A DNA stretch of 64,000 nt from an uncultured Pelagibacteraceae bacterium (GTDB lineage: Bacteria; Pseudomonadota; Alphaproteobacteria; Pelagibacterales; Pelagibacteraceae): the NCBI GenBank assembly GCA_902627565.1, contig CACOJM010000001.1, positions 62,001 to 126,000 on the forward strand. The letters run 5' to 3'. The translations under genes were made by a program, and so were the position numbers. Shown one piece after another: positions 30,737 through 40,312 of this stretch. A model generated the notes under the pieces. The model did no database searches and had not been told where the DNA came from. It saw only the letters and a list, made by a program, of their open reading frames with translations. The first letter of the stretch is position 1; each line of letters opens with the position of its first letter.

Positions 30737-31183
30737 TTATTTTATATCAATAAGTCTTTTTTTCTTATGATCTGGCAAAATTCTTTCACAAGCTACTGTT
30801 AAAAGACCATCTTTTAACTCTGCACCATTTACCTTTACATCGTCCGCAATTGTAAATGATCTAGCGAATTGTCTTTGTGAAATACCTCTATGAATTACTT
30901 CACCATCTTCATTTTTGTTATCAGACTTGTTAATTTGTTTAGTTCTTACAGTTAACAAATTGTCCTCAAACTCAACTTCAACATCATCTTTCGTAAAACC
31001 AGCAAGAGCAACTTCTATTGCATAGTTATCCTTACCTGTTTTTCTAATGTTGTACGGTGGATAATTTGATTGCATTGTCAAACCTCCATTGCCCAACATA
31101 TTTTCAAATTGATCAAACATATCGTCGAAACCAATTGAAAAAGGTCTTAATGAGTTGAATATAGATAGATCCTTACTTGTCAT
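30737..31183 (-). CDS. Hsp20/alpha-crystallin small heat shock protein (true start likely ATG 31183, not TTG 31207)
   Basis: SNYPPYNIRKTGKDNYAIEVALAGFTKDDVEVEFEDNLLTVR, GISQRQFARSFTIADDV; AGGAGG at 31190-31195 upstream of ATG 31183. Confidence 0.95.
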   Translation of the reverse strand: MTSKDLSIFNSLRPFSIGFDDMFDQFENMLGNGGLTMQSNYPPYNIRKTGKDNYAIEVALAGFTKDDVEVEFEDNLLTVRTKQINKSDNKNEDGEVIHRGISQRQFARSFTIADDVKVNGAELKDGLLTVACERILPDHKKKRLIDIK

Positions 31184-31189
31184 ATATAT

Positions 31190-31238
31190 CCTCCTTTTAT
31201 TAAGCAAGTTTTATGTAAGCCCCATAAGGCGACTTACA
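31190..31238 (-). promoter_or_regulatory. Candidate ROSE-like RNA thermometer in hsp20 5'UTR
   Basis: Upstream hairpin TGTAAGTCGCC-TTAT-GGGGCTTACA (31214-31238), then TTGCT (31203-31207) able to pair with the AGGA of the AGGAGG SD. Confidence 0.5.
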
Positions 31239-31244
31239 AATCTT

Positions 31245-31272
31245 ATATAGTAATCAATTGAAATCTTTCAAG
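31245..31272 (-). promoter_or_regulatory. Candidate heat-shock sigma (RpoH) promoter of hsp20
   Basis: CTTGAAA (31266-31272) - 15 nt - CTATAT (31245-31250) on the minus strand, same architecture as upstream of groES. Confidence 0.65.
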
Positions 31273-31280
31273 TATGTGAA

Positions 31281-33356
31281 TTAAAATTTATTACAAATTT
31301 TAAGTATGAATGCGTAATCGAAAGCAATTTCTTCTATAGCTCCATCTCTTCCTGATTTGCCACCATGACCCGCATTCATTTCTGTTTTTAATAAAAGAAG
31401 ATTGTTGTCAGTTTTGTAGTCTCTAAGTTTAGCTGTAAATTTAGCAGGTTCATCAAATAAAACTCTATTATCACTTAAGCTAGTTGTTATAAGAATGTGC
31501 GGATAATCCATTTTCTTAATATTATGATATGGCGCATAAGAATAAATGTAATCAAAGTGCTCTTTTTTGTCTTTTGCATTTCCAAACTCATCAAATTCAC
31601 CAACAGTTAGCGGAAGAGAGTGATCTAAATTAGTTGTTAAAGAATCTACAAAAGGAACTGCCATAATTATTCCTAAAAACAGTTCAGGCGCTTGGTTAAC
31701 AACTGCACCCATTAACAAACCTCCAGCAGAACCTCCCATTCCAACAATCTTTGATTTAGAGGTATATTTTTTTTCAATCAAAAATTTTGCTACAGCAATA
31801 TAATCTTCAAATGTATTTTTTTTATTTAAAAGTTTGCCTTCCTTCCACCATTTCATTCCTCTTTCCATTCCTCCTCTTATATGTGCTGTAACCCAAATAA
31901 TATCTCTATTAATTAAACTAAGTTTTGTTGAGGAAAAATCAGGAGACATTGAACTTCCATAAGAACCATAACCGTAAAGCAGTAAGTTTGATGATCCATT
32001 AATTTTAGTTTTTTTATGTCTGGTAACTGTAATTGGTATTAATCTTCCATCATGTGATGGACACTCTAATCTTTCGACAATGTAATCATCGGACTTATGA
32101 CCAGAGGGTACTTTTTGTTCTTTTACTAGTTTTTTTTCTTTGGTTTTTAAATTATATAAATATGTTTTACCTGGTGTCTTAGGAGATGAATATGATAGAT
32201 ATACTAAATCTGTATTTTTATCTCTTTGAGTTAACGAAATGCCAGGAACTATTACTTTTTCATCAGAAAATACTAATTCTTCCTCTAAACCTGTTTGTTT
32301 ATTCTTTATAAAAAATTTACTTAAAGCATTTGATTTTTCAGATCTTATAATCCAATCATTAAGGAATATTAGCCCACCAATAAGTACTTCGTCCTTGGGG
32401 GCAATATAAGTTTCCCAAACTTGATTTGATAAATCTGCACATTTTTCAATTTTAAAATCCTCAGCACTCTCATTAGAATGACAGTAAAAAAAATTATCCC
32501 AAGAAGTTACAGAGTAAATTATTCCCTTATTTCTCTTTTTAATTAATTTTGGTTCTGGGATTTTTTCATTTACAGAAAAATAATATTGTTCAGACGTATT
32601 ATGATCCGAGGTTGTTATAAAATAATATTTTTCATCAGCACTTAAGCTTATACCAACGGTAAATGCCTCACTTTTTTCCTCAAAAATTAGCTCATCTTCT
32701 TTTGTAGGTGAACCAATCTTATGTCTAAAAATTTTTCTAGGACGATGAAATTCATCAAGTTTTGAGTAAAATATAAATTTATCATCTAAACTAAAAATTA
32801 TAGTTCCACTTGTTTCTTCAATTTTTTCTGAAATTAATTTTCCAGACTTAATATCTCGTAAGTAAATTGTATAATATTCTGATCCTTTAATATCTAATGA
32901 ATATCCTAGATACTTGTCATTAAAACTTACTTCTAAATCTCCAATGCCAAAGTATTCAGTTTTTAATTTTTCTTTTTCTTTGTCTCCATTCCATATTTCC
33001 TCTATTTTTCCAGAATTAATCTTTTTTCTTAACTTAATTGAATAATTACCTTCTGATGTAGTTTTTGTCCAATATTCGTAATCTTTATCCTTAAAAGGAA
33101 GAGACTCATCATCTAACTTTATTCTTCCTTTTATTTCATCAAAAAGTTTTTTTTGATATTCTTTGGTATCTTTCAAATTATGGTTTGTGTAATCATTTTC
33201 ATCAATTAGATATTTTTTGACTTCTGGTAGCAATTTGGAGCTATCTTTTAATACTTCAAGAATGTTTTCTTGGTGTATCCAACTATAATTATCTTCCCAT
33301 GTTACATTGTGACAAGATTTTATTTCTGGTTTTTTTTCAAGTTGTGGTATTTTCAT
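31281..33356 (-). CDS. ptrB: Oligopeptidase B (S9A prolyl oligopeptidase family)
   Basis: GMGGSAGGLLMGAVVNQAPELF catalytic motif, SYGSYG, MNAGHGGKSGR. Confidence 0.95.
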   Translation of the reverse strand: MKIPQLEKKPEIKSCHNVTWEDNYSWIHQENILEVLKDSSKLLPEVKKYLIDENDYTNHNLKDTKEYQKKLFDEIKGRIKLDDESLPFKDKDYEYWTKTTSEGNYSIKLRKKINSGKIEEIWNGDKEKEKLKTEYFGIGDLEVSFNDKYLGYSLDIKGSEYYTIYLRDIKSGKLISEKIEETSGTIIFSLDDKFIFYSKLDEFHRPRKIFRHKIGSPTKEDELIFEEKSEAFTVGISLSADEKYYFITTSDHNTSEQYYFSVNEKIPEPKLIKKRNKGIIYSVTSWDNFFYCHSNESAEDFKIEKCADLSNQVWETYIAPKDEVLIGGLIFLNDWIIRSEKSNALSKFFIKNKQTGLEEELVFSDEKVIVPGISLTQRDKNTDLVYLSYSSPKTPGKTYLYNLKTKEKKLVKEQKVPSGHKSDDYIVERLECPSHDGRLIPITVTRHKKTKINGSSNLLLYGYGSYGSSMSPDFSSTKLSLINRDIIWVTAHIRGGMERGMKWWKEGKLLNKKNTFEDYIAVAKFLIEKKYTSKSKIVGMGGSAGGLLMGAVVNQAPELFLGIIMAVPFVDSLTTNLDHSLPLTVGEFDEFGNAKDKKEHFDYIYSYAPYHNIKKMDYPHILITTSLSDNRVLFDEPAKFTAKLRDYKTDNNLLLLKTEMNAGHGGKSGRDGAIEEIAFDYAFILKICNKF

Positions 33357-33372
33357 TAAAGTAAATAAATAT

Positions 33373-33876
33373 ATGAATATAATAATTTATACAGTAGTAA
33401 TTTTAACTCTTTTTTATTTACTATTGAGATTTATTACAAATATTTCGTCAAAAAAATTATCAAAAGGTTTGAGAATTTTAATTGTTATTGGATTAATTCT
33501 TTTAGCAATTTTTTTTGCAATTGCAGGTAGATATATATTAACCCTACCTCTAACTCTTGCAAGTCTTGCATTGTTAAAATTAAAAGGCTTATCAATATTT
33601 CAATTAATTTCACTATTTAGACTTATTCAAACTTTGAGGAGGTCTGGAAGATTTTCTTTTAATCAATCTCAAAGTAATAATACATCAACTATGTCCGTAA
33701 ATGAAGCATATAGGATATTAAATTTGGATGAAAAAAAAAAAATTACAAAGGAAGATGTGAATAATGCTTACACAAAAATTCAAAAGAAAATTCACCCAGA
33801 TGTTTCACCTGAAACTGCTAGATTGTCCACATTAGTAAACGAAGCAAGAGATGTTTTGTTAAAAGAAATTATATAA
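33373..33876 (+). CDS. Membrane-anchored DnaJ-domain protein
   Basis: N-terminal TM segments; C-terminal J-domain with HPD (IQKKIHPDVSPETA). Confidence 0.8.
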   Translation: MNIIIYTVVILTLFYLLLRFITNISSKKLSKGLRILIVIGLILLAIFFAIAGRYILTLPLTLASLALLKLKGLSIFQLISLFRLIQTLRRSGRFSFNQSQSNNTSTMSVNEAYRILNLDEKKKITKEDVNNAYTKIQKKIHPDVSPETARLSTLVNEARDVLLKEII

Positions 33877-34795
33877 AATTTCTAATTTTATTTATGACCA
33901 TTTCAATTGTAATTGAATTAGGATCTAAACTTGATCTGTGAGTAATTTTATTTATATCAGTGTTAGGTGGAATTATTCTAAATTGGTTTTTACTGTAATC
34001 CGAGTATGCTTTTGGTGAATCAATTAAAAAGATAAAACTGGGTTTATTCATCTGACACGCAACATGATGTCCAAAAGAGTCGTTTCCAATAAAAATATCA
34101 CTTAAATATATATAATAGATTATATCCGAAACATCTTTATTGCTTAGAGTCTCACAATTTTTTTTTTCTATTTGATTTATAATTCTTTGAGCTCCTTCCT
34201 CTTCGTTTGGTCCACAGAGTAAATAAAAATAATAATCTCCGAATTCATTTAACCTTTTAATTAATGATGCAAAATTATCATAACCCCATCTTGTAGTGGG
34301 TCCTGATGATCCTATTCCAAGAATAATTTTTTTAAGATTATTTGTCTTATATTTTTCAATTTTTGCAGGATTTAGAATAATTTTACTTTCAGTAGGACAA
34401 TTTTTAATTTTAAGTGATTTTTCAGTAAAATTTTTTGCAGCACTGACTAAATGCAAATTTTTCTTGTTAAATAAAGGATAATGATAAATATTTTTTATAC
34501 CTGCAATTTTACTTGCCAAGTAATGTCTCAAACTTGGATAAAAAATAAAGATGTTTTCAAAATCAAATTTTTTTAGAAATTTAGATAATTTAATTAAATC
34601 AAAAAATCTTTTATGAAATTTTTCAAGATAAATAACTTCCTTAAATGATGGATCATCTTTTAAAACTCTATCTAAGTTTGGACACAAGGTGATTAAAGTA
34701 ACAGGCTCAAATTTTTTTGCAATTTCATGACAGTAACTAAGGTGAAGCAAATTTGCTCCTAGTCCCTTATAACTTAAAAAAATTCCTGTTTTCAT
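33869..34795 (-). CDS. Glycosyltransferase family 9-like (heptosyltransferase-like); start likely MKTGIFLSYKGLG at 34795
   Basis: LGIGSSGPTTRWGYDNFASLI and IGNDSFGHHVACQMNKPSFIF. Confidence 0.75.
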   Translation of the reverse strand: MKTGIFLSYKGLGANLLHLSYCHEIAKKFEPVTLITLCPNLDRVLKDDPSFKEVIYLEKFHKRFFDLIKLSKFLKKFDFENIFIFYPSLRHYLASKIAGIKNIYHYPLFNKKNLHLVSAAKNFTEKSLKIKNCPTESKIILNPAKIEKYKTNNLKKIILGIGSSGPTTRWGYDNFASLIKRLNEFGDYYFYLLCGPNEEEGAQRIINQIEKKNCETLSNKDVSDIIYYIYLSDIFIGNDSFGHHVACQMNKPSFIFLIDSPKAYSDYSKNQFRIIPPNTDINKITHRSSLDPNSITIEMVINKIRNFI

Positions 34796-34835
34796 AAAAT
34801 TAAATTTTCTATTATACTTATTAAAAAAAAAATAT

Positions 34836-35720
34836 ATGTCTAAAATTAGAGGAATATACGCTGCAGGCATGTCTATCTTCAACGATGATTTAAGCCTAAA
34901 CATAAAAAAAACAATTTTACATGCAGAAAATTTAATTGATCAGGGTTGTCACGGTGTTGCAGTATTTGGAAGCACTGGACAAGCTCAATTAATTTCAATT
35001 ACAGAGAAAATTCAACTTTTAAATAAACTTTCAGAGAGTAAGTATAAAGATAAATATATTATTGGTACTGGCCTGAATTCTTTAATTGAAGTGATAAATT
35101 ATATGAAATTATCTTCGTCATTAAATTTCAAAACATTTTTAATCATGCCACCAGCTTATTACAAATACGGAGATAATGAAGTATTTAATTTTTACTCAAA
35201 GTTAGTAGAGGCAGTTCCAGATTCAGAAATTATTCTTTATAATTTTGAAAAATTGTGTGGTTATAAATTTAGTCTGGATTGTGTAAAAAAACTTGTTTCA
35301 AAATTTCCAAAACAAATAATAGGAGTAAAGGATAGTTCATATAATTTATACGAGAATTTAGACTTAGAAAATTTTTCAATTTTTCCAGGCTCAGAAACTA
35401 AATTACTAAAAGGATTAGAATTAGGTTGTTCAGGTATTATTACTGCAACATGTAATGTTACTGGTGAATTATCAAGAAAGGTTTATGACGATTTTATCTC
35501 AAAGAAAAAGCAAACAGAAAATCAAAAATTGGTTGATGTAAGAAACGTTTTTGATAAATATAATCTAATTTCAAGCCTTCATACTTACTTTTCTCAAAAA
35601 AATAAGATTTATAAAAATATTTTACCTCCATTGAGTCTTTTAAACGAACAAGATGAAAAGGATTTAATGGAAAAATTAAAAAATTTAAATTTTAAAATTA
35701 AATCATCTATGGCAGCTTAA
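34836..35720 (+). CDS. Dihydrodipicolinate synthase/N-acetylneuraminate lyase family protein
   Basis: GCHGVAVFGSTGQAQLIS, ILYNFEKLCGY, IIGVKDSS Schiff-base lysine. Confidence 0.82.
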   Translation: MSKIRGIYAAGMSIFNDDLSLNIKKTILHAENLIDQGCHGVAVFGSTGQAQLISITEKIQLLNKLSESKYKDKYIIGTGLNSLIEVINYMKLSSSLNFKTFLIMPPAYYKYGDNEVFNFYSKLVEAVPDSEIILYNFEKLCGYKFSLDCVKKLVSKFPKQIIGVKDSSYNLYENLDLENFSIFPGSETKLLKGLELGCSGIITATCNVTGELSRKVYDDFISKKKQTENQKLVDVRNVFDKYNLISSLHTYFSQKNKIYKNILPPLSLLNEQDEKDLMEKLKNLNFKIKSSMAA

Positions 35721-35721
35721 A

Positions 35722-36909
35722 ATGCAACTAGCAAGATTTCTAAATAAAATGATAAAAAAAGGAGGCTTTGTTTTGATTGATGCTGACTCCAAGAGTTATA
35801 TAATAGGCAATCCTGATAAAAATTCAATAAGATTAAAAATTTTAAATAAAAAACTATATTATAAATTATTACTCCATCCTGATTTGTATTTTGGTGAAGC
35901 GTACACTAATGGAGATATAAAAATAGAAAATGGCACCTTATCTGATTTCTTAGATTTAGCATTAATGAATATAGGACGGGGGGAATTAAACACTTTTAGC
36001 TATCTTTTAAATAAATTGAGAGGATCATATCGATATCTTACAAATTTTAATTTTATTAAAAAATCTAAAATGAATGTTTCACATCACTATGATATTAAAG
36101 ACGATCTTTATGATTTGTTCTTAGATCCTAAAAGACAATATTCTTGTGCTTATTTTAAAAATGAGAGCGATAGCCTTGAGACTGCACAAAACAATAAGAT
36201 ACAGCATATAATTAAAAAATTGAATATTAAACCTGATCAAAAAGTTTTAGATATAGGATGTGGTTGGGGATCACTAGCTATCGATATTGCTAAAAGTACT
36301 AAGTGTGAAGTCACAGGTATAACACTGTCAGAAAATCAATTAAACTATTGTAATCAAAAAGCAGAAGAGTTTAATTTACAGAATCAAGTAAAATTTAAAC
36401 TGATGGATTATAGAGAGTTGGATGAAAAATTTGATAGAATAGTAAGTGTTGGCATGTTCGAGCATGTTGGTAGAAAATTTTACAACAAATTTTTTAATCA
36501 AATTGAAAAGCTATTGAGAGATGATGGCATATCTTTAATTCATACAATTGGGTCTGTTAATCCACCTAGGGACCCTCATCCGTGGATTACTAAATATATT
36601 TTTCCGGGTGGTTATACTCCAAGCTTGAGTGAAGTAACTAATCCCATCGAAAAAGCTGGCTTAATAGTAACTGATATTGAAGTTTTAAGACTTCATTATT
36701 CACATACACTAAGACATTGGAAAGAAAATTGTTTAAAAAATAAAGATAAAATAATCCGAATGTTTGATGAGAAATTTTTTAGAATGTGGGAGTTTTACCT
36801 TACTGGTTGTGAAATGGCATTTAAGTGGGGTGATCAAGTTGTTTATCAATTTCAACTTACTAAAAATTATAGATCGACACCTGTGACTAGAGACTATATT
36901 TATCAATAA
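35722..36909 (+). CDS. cfa: Cyclopropane-fatty-acyl-phospholipid synthase family methyltransferase
   Basis: VLDIGCGWGSLAIDIAKST, SVGMFEHVG, WITKYIFPGGYTPSL. Confidence 0.92.
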   Translation: MQLARFLNKMIKKGGFVLIDADSKSYIIGNPDKNSIRLKILNKKLYYKLLLHPDLYFGEAYTNGDIKIENGTLSDFLDLALMNIGRGELNTFSYLLNKLRGSYRYLTNFNFIKKSKMNVSHHYDIKDDLYDLFLDPKRQYSCAYFKNESDSLETAQNNKIQHIIKKLNIKPDQKVLDIGCGWGSLAIDIAKSTKCEVTGITLSENQLNYCNQKAEEFNLQNQVKFKLMDYRELDEKFDRIVSVGMFEHVGRKFYNKFFNQIEKLLRDDGISLIHTIGSVNPPRDPHPWITKYIFPGGYTPSLSEVTNPIEKAGLIVTDIEVLRLHYSHTLRHWKENCLKNKDKIIRMFDEKFFRMWEFYLTGCEMAFKWGDQVVYQFQLTKNYRSTPVTRDYIYQ

Positions 36910-36938
36910 ATTATTGATAAGATCATTTCTTCTCAGAA

Positions 36939-38135
36939 ATGAAAAAAAAACAAAAAAAATCAAAAAAAAAGAGAAAAGTATTAAAAAAAGGAAAACCTTA
37001 TAAGTCTTCGAGAAAAAGCAATAAAATCAATAAGAAAACAAAAAAATCAAAAAAAAAAAGTGTTGTCAAAAAAAGTAAAACTAAAGTTAAAAAATCGAAA
37101 AGATCAAATTATTTCCAAAAGCCGAAAATAACGCAAAATGAAAGTATTGTTTTAAAATTTGTCAAATTGCAATTATCTCTTAAATCTCAATTGAATTTTA
37201 AGTTTAGTTTTAGTTTAGAAAAATATATTCAAAGTTTTTTTGATAAAATTTCAGAAACAATTTCAAGTTATAAAATTTTAAAACGTGATGAAAAAAGAAG
37301 AATTAAAATAGAAACAATTGAAAGAGAAAGGGAAGCAAAAATTGAGCTAGCTAAACAAAAAGAGGAAGAACAGGCACTTAGAGTCAAGCTTAAAGAACAG
37401 ACACTTAAAGAAGAAGCTAAATTAGAAAAGCAACGAGTAAGAGATATAAAATTATTTTTAAGAAAAGAACAGGCACTTTTAAGAATCGAGCAAGCAGAAA
37501 AACAAAAACAGTTTTTAAAACAATTGCAATTAGATAAACAAATTGAAAAATTTAGAATAAGAGAAGTCAAGGAACTAGAAAAACTTGAAAAAATTTCTTT
37601 AAAAGAGAAAAGAGAGGATTACGCTGGATTACAAGAGAGAATCGATAAACTTAAAGAAAAATATCGATTACTTCGAGATCAAAAAATTAAAGAAAGAGTT
37701 GAGGCATTAGGAGTTAAACTTCAAGGTGATGAAGATAGAGAAACTTTATTAGAGAAAGAGAAAGAATATACTTTAGCAAGACAAAAAATTGAATTTGCAC
37801 TAGAAAGTTTTTATAGAAGTGCAAGCAGTTTGGTATTTCAATTAAATAAAAGACATATCACAAGAGATATGTCCATTTTTCGTTGTGTAGATAGACGATT
37901 TGAAACGGGAGAAGTTTTTATCAAATGGGATGAGACACAAGATGATGATTGGTTATTATTAATTTATATAAAAAATAATTCTCCTGATGAAGGAATTGTT
38001 ATTGAAGATAAAACTAATCCTGAAAAAAATCTTTCTCATGAGTTTAGAAATGTAGATATCTTTAAAGCCTCAGATACGATGGTAGACTCTTTAACACAAC
38101 TCATTGCAAGGAAAAGAGCCAAAAATAATAATTAA
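36939..38135 (+). CDS. Hypothetical protein: polylysine N-terminus, central coiled coil, unknown C-terminal domain
   Basis: Intact 398-codon ORF; first about 60 residues mostly K/S/R; heptad-like K/E/R/Q region; no family recognised. Confidence 0.75.
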   Translation: MKKKQKKSKKKRKVLKKGKPYKSSRKSNKINKKTKKSKKKSVVKKSKTKVKKSKRSNYFQKPKITQNESIVLKFVKLQLSLKSQLNFKFSFSLEKYIQSFFDKISETISSYKILKRDEKRRIKIETIEREREAKIELAKQKEEEQALRVKLKEQTLKEEAKLEKQRVRDIKLFLRKEQALLRIEQAEKQKQFLKQLQLDKQIEKFRIREVKELEKLEKISLKEKREDYAGLQERIDKLKEKYRLLRDQKIKERVEALGVKLQGDEDRETLLEKEKEYTLARQKIEFALESFYRSASSLVFQLNKRHITRDMSIFRCVDRRFETGEVFIKWDETQDDDWLLLIYIKNNSPDEGIVIEDKTNPEKNLSHEFRNVDIFKASDTMVDSLTQLIARKRAKNNN

Positions 38136-38165
38136 ACATTTATATTAAATTAGGTATTATCTGTA

Positions 38166-38459
38166 ATGATTTTAGGATCCGCCTTTTTAATAATTTTATA
38201 TTTAATTTTCAGATATGTAATTGCGTGGATAACATATTTTAATAATTTAGACCCGAGACTTGGTGATAGTACGTGGCGTTTTACGTATGATTATCCAGTA
38301 GTTGGTGAGAGAGACATCTCTGATTTGGATGATAAGGATTTTGTTAGATTAAGAAGAAAAAAAAATAAAATTATATTATTAATGTACTCGATAGTCTTAG
38401 TGATGTTTGTATCCTCAATGTCTTTGTTAAGTAAATTTTTGTTATTTTTCACAAGTTAG
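38166..38459 (+). CDS. Hypothetical small membrane protein
   Basis: 97 aa with N- and C-terminal TM segments around a charged loop. Confidence 0.6.
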   Translation: MILGSAFLIILYLIFRYVIAWITYFNNLDPRLGDSTWRFTYDYPVVGERDISDLDDKDFVRLRRKKNKIILLMYSIVLVMFVSSMSLLSKFLLFFTS

Positions 38460-38805
38460 TTTTTTTTAGTTGCTTTTTATTTTTTAAGTAAAGAAAAAAA
38501 GCTACTATTTCATATACAACTGAAAATATACTAAAGATGATTGGTAATTTAAAAAATTCATAAAGAAATTTATATTTTGGCATTTTTTTCCATAATAATA
38601 AAAAAGCTTTTGCACCTCCAACAACTTCCTCACCATCTTTGACATGTAGTCGTCTCAAAAGTTGTTTACTATCTTTAGAGGTTTCCTGCTCAGCTAATTC
38701 ATTATCTGTAATATCAACCCAATCAATTTTCTCTATTTTTTCCCTCTTATAGAGATCAATTTCTGCCTTACAAATTTTACAAGAATTATTAAAATAAACT
38801 TTCAT
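38449..38805 (-). CDS. DUF393 / DCC-family thiol-disulfide oxidoreductase-like
   Basis: MKVYFNNSCKICKAEIDLYKRE, CxxC near N-terminus; HVKDGEEVVGGAKAFLLLW. Confidence 0.82.
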   Translation of the reverse strand: MKVYFNNSCKICKAEIDLYKREKIEKIDWVDITDNELAEQETSKDSKQLLRRLHVKDGEEVVGGAKAFLLLWKKMPKYKFLYEFFKLPIIFSIFSVVYEIVAFFLYLKNKKQLKKTNL

Positions 38806-38890
38806 AATTAGATATTTTATTACTAATTTGTCCCATATATGTACATGCGTAAAATACTCTAGTTGAAAAATCTTTGAAACAATCTATTTA

Positions 38891-40312
38891 ATGTTTTCTA
38901 TGAGTAATTTCTTTGAAAAATCTGACCTAACAAGAAGAGAGGCTGAAAATATTGTTTCGGATACTCTTCAAAAATGTGATGACGGTGAATTGTACCTAGA
39001 AAATTCTAAATCTGAGTCAATTTTACTAGATGATAATAAGATAAAAAATTCTAGTTATAATTCAGATTTAGGATTTGGATTTAGAGCTATCTCCGATGAA
39101 GTAGTTGCTTATTCTCACTCTAACGAAATTTCAAAAAACTCATTAAAGCAATCCTCAGAAAGTTTAAAATCAACGCTTAAATCCGTCAAAGGTACCTATA
39201 ATCATGAAATTCCTAAATCTAATAAAAAATATTATAATAACATTAATCCTATTGAACAAAAATCTCTTAATGAAAAAATTAAAATACTTTATGAAGTAAA
39301 TAATTATTTACGTTCAAAAGATGACAACATTAAACAAGTTACAGCTAATTTTTTGGGAGAACAAAAATCGGTTGAAATAATTAGATCTGGTGGAGAGACT
39401 TTGACTGATGTTCGCCCATTAATAAGATTCAATGTATCTGTTATGCTTGAGAAAAATGGAAGAAAAGAGACAGGTGTGTATGGTGTTGGGGGAAGACAAT
39501 CTTACGATACTTATTTAAAAAATGATAACTGGAAAAGTGTTTGTGATGAGGCTTTGAGAATAGCTTCAGTAAATTTAGAGAGCAAACCTGCACCGGCTGG
39601 TGAAATGAAAGTCGTGCTAGGACCTGGTTGGCCAGCAATATTAATTCATGAGGCTGTTGGTCATGGTTTAGAAGGGGATTTTAACAGAAAAAAAACCTCA
39701 GCTTTTCATAATTTAATGGGCCAAAAAGTTGCAAGTGAAGGAGTTACAATTGTTGATGACGGTACCATCGATAACAGAAGAGGCAGTCTTACGATTGATG
39801 ATGAAGGAACTCCAACTGAAAAAACTGTTTTAATTGAAAATGGGATTTTAAAAAATTTTATGCAAGATCGTCTCAATGCTCGTTTAATGAAAACTAAATC
39901 TACTGGCAGTGGAAGAAGAGAAAACTATAGACATATCGTTCTTCCAAGAATGAGAAATACAATGATGCTAAGTGGTAATCAGACTCAAGATGAGATGATT
40001 AAAGCTGTCGATAAAGGTATTTTTGCTGTGAGTTTTGGTGGCGGACAGGTCGATATTACATCTGGAAAATTTGTATTCAATTGTACTGAAGCTTATGAGA
40101 TTGTTAATGGCAAAATTGGATCTCCAATTAAAGGTGCAACACTTATTGGAGATGGTCCTTCAATTTTGAAAGAAGTTTCTATGGTTGGGAATGACATGAT
40201 GATGGATCCTGGTATTGGAACATGTGGAAAAGCTGGCCAGGGTGTTCCTGTAGGTGTTGCTCAACCATCTATACTAATTAATAAGATGACTGTTGGTGGC
40301 ACAAAACTTTAA
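38891..40312 (+). CDS. tldD: Metalloprotease TldD
   Basis: ILIHEAVGHGLEGDF metal-binding motif, GxCGKAGQGVPVGVAQPS C-terminal motif. Confidence 0.96.
   Translation: MFSMSNFFEKSDLTRREAENIVSDTLQKCDDGELYLENSKSESILLDDNKIKNSSYNSDLGFGFRAISDEVVAYSHSNEISKNSLKQSSESLKSTLKSVKGTYNHEIPKSNKKYYNNINPIEQKSLNEKIKILYEVNNYLRSKDDNIKQVTANFLGEQKSVEIIRSGGETLTDVRPLIRFNVSVMLEKNGRKETGVYGVGGRQSYDTYLKNDNWKSVCDEALRIASVNLESKPAPAGEMKVVLGPGWPAILIHEAVGHGLEGDFNRKKTSAFHNLMGQKVASEGVTIVDDGTIDNRRGSLTIDDEGTPTEKTVLIENGILKNFMQDRLNARLMKTKSTGSGRRENYRHIVLPRMRNTMMLSGNQTQDEMIKAVDKGIFAVSFGGGQVDITSGKFVFNCTEAYEIVNGKIGSPIKGATLIGDGPSILKEVSMVGNDMMMDPGIGTCGKAGQGVPVGVAQPSILINKMTVGGTKL

Noticed and set aside
36939-37120. Low-complexity A-rich stretch as a repeat element
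   Set aside because: It is the AAA/AAG-rich coding sequence of the polylysine tail in an intact ORF.
37268-37570. 100-aa minus-strand ORF rich in S, C, L and F
   Set aside because: Antisense shadow of the K/E/R-rich coiled-coil protein; not supported as a gene.
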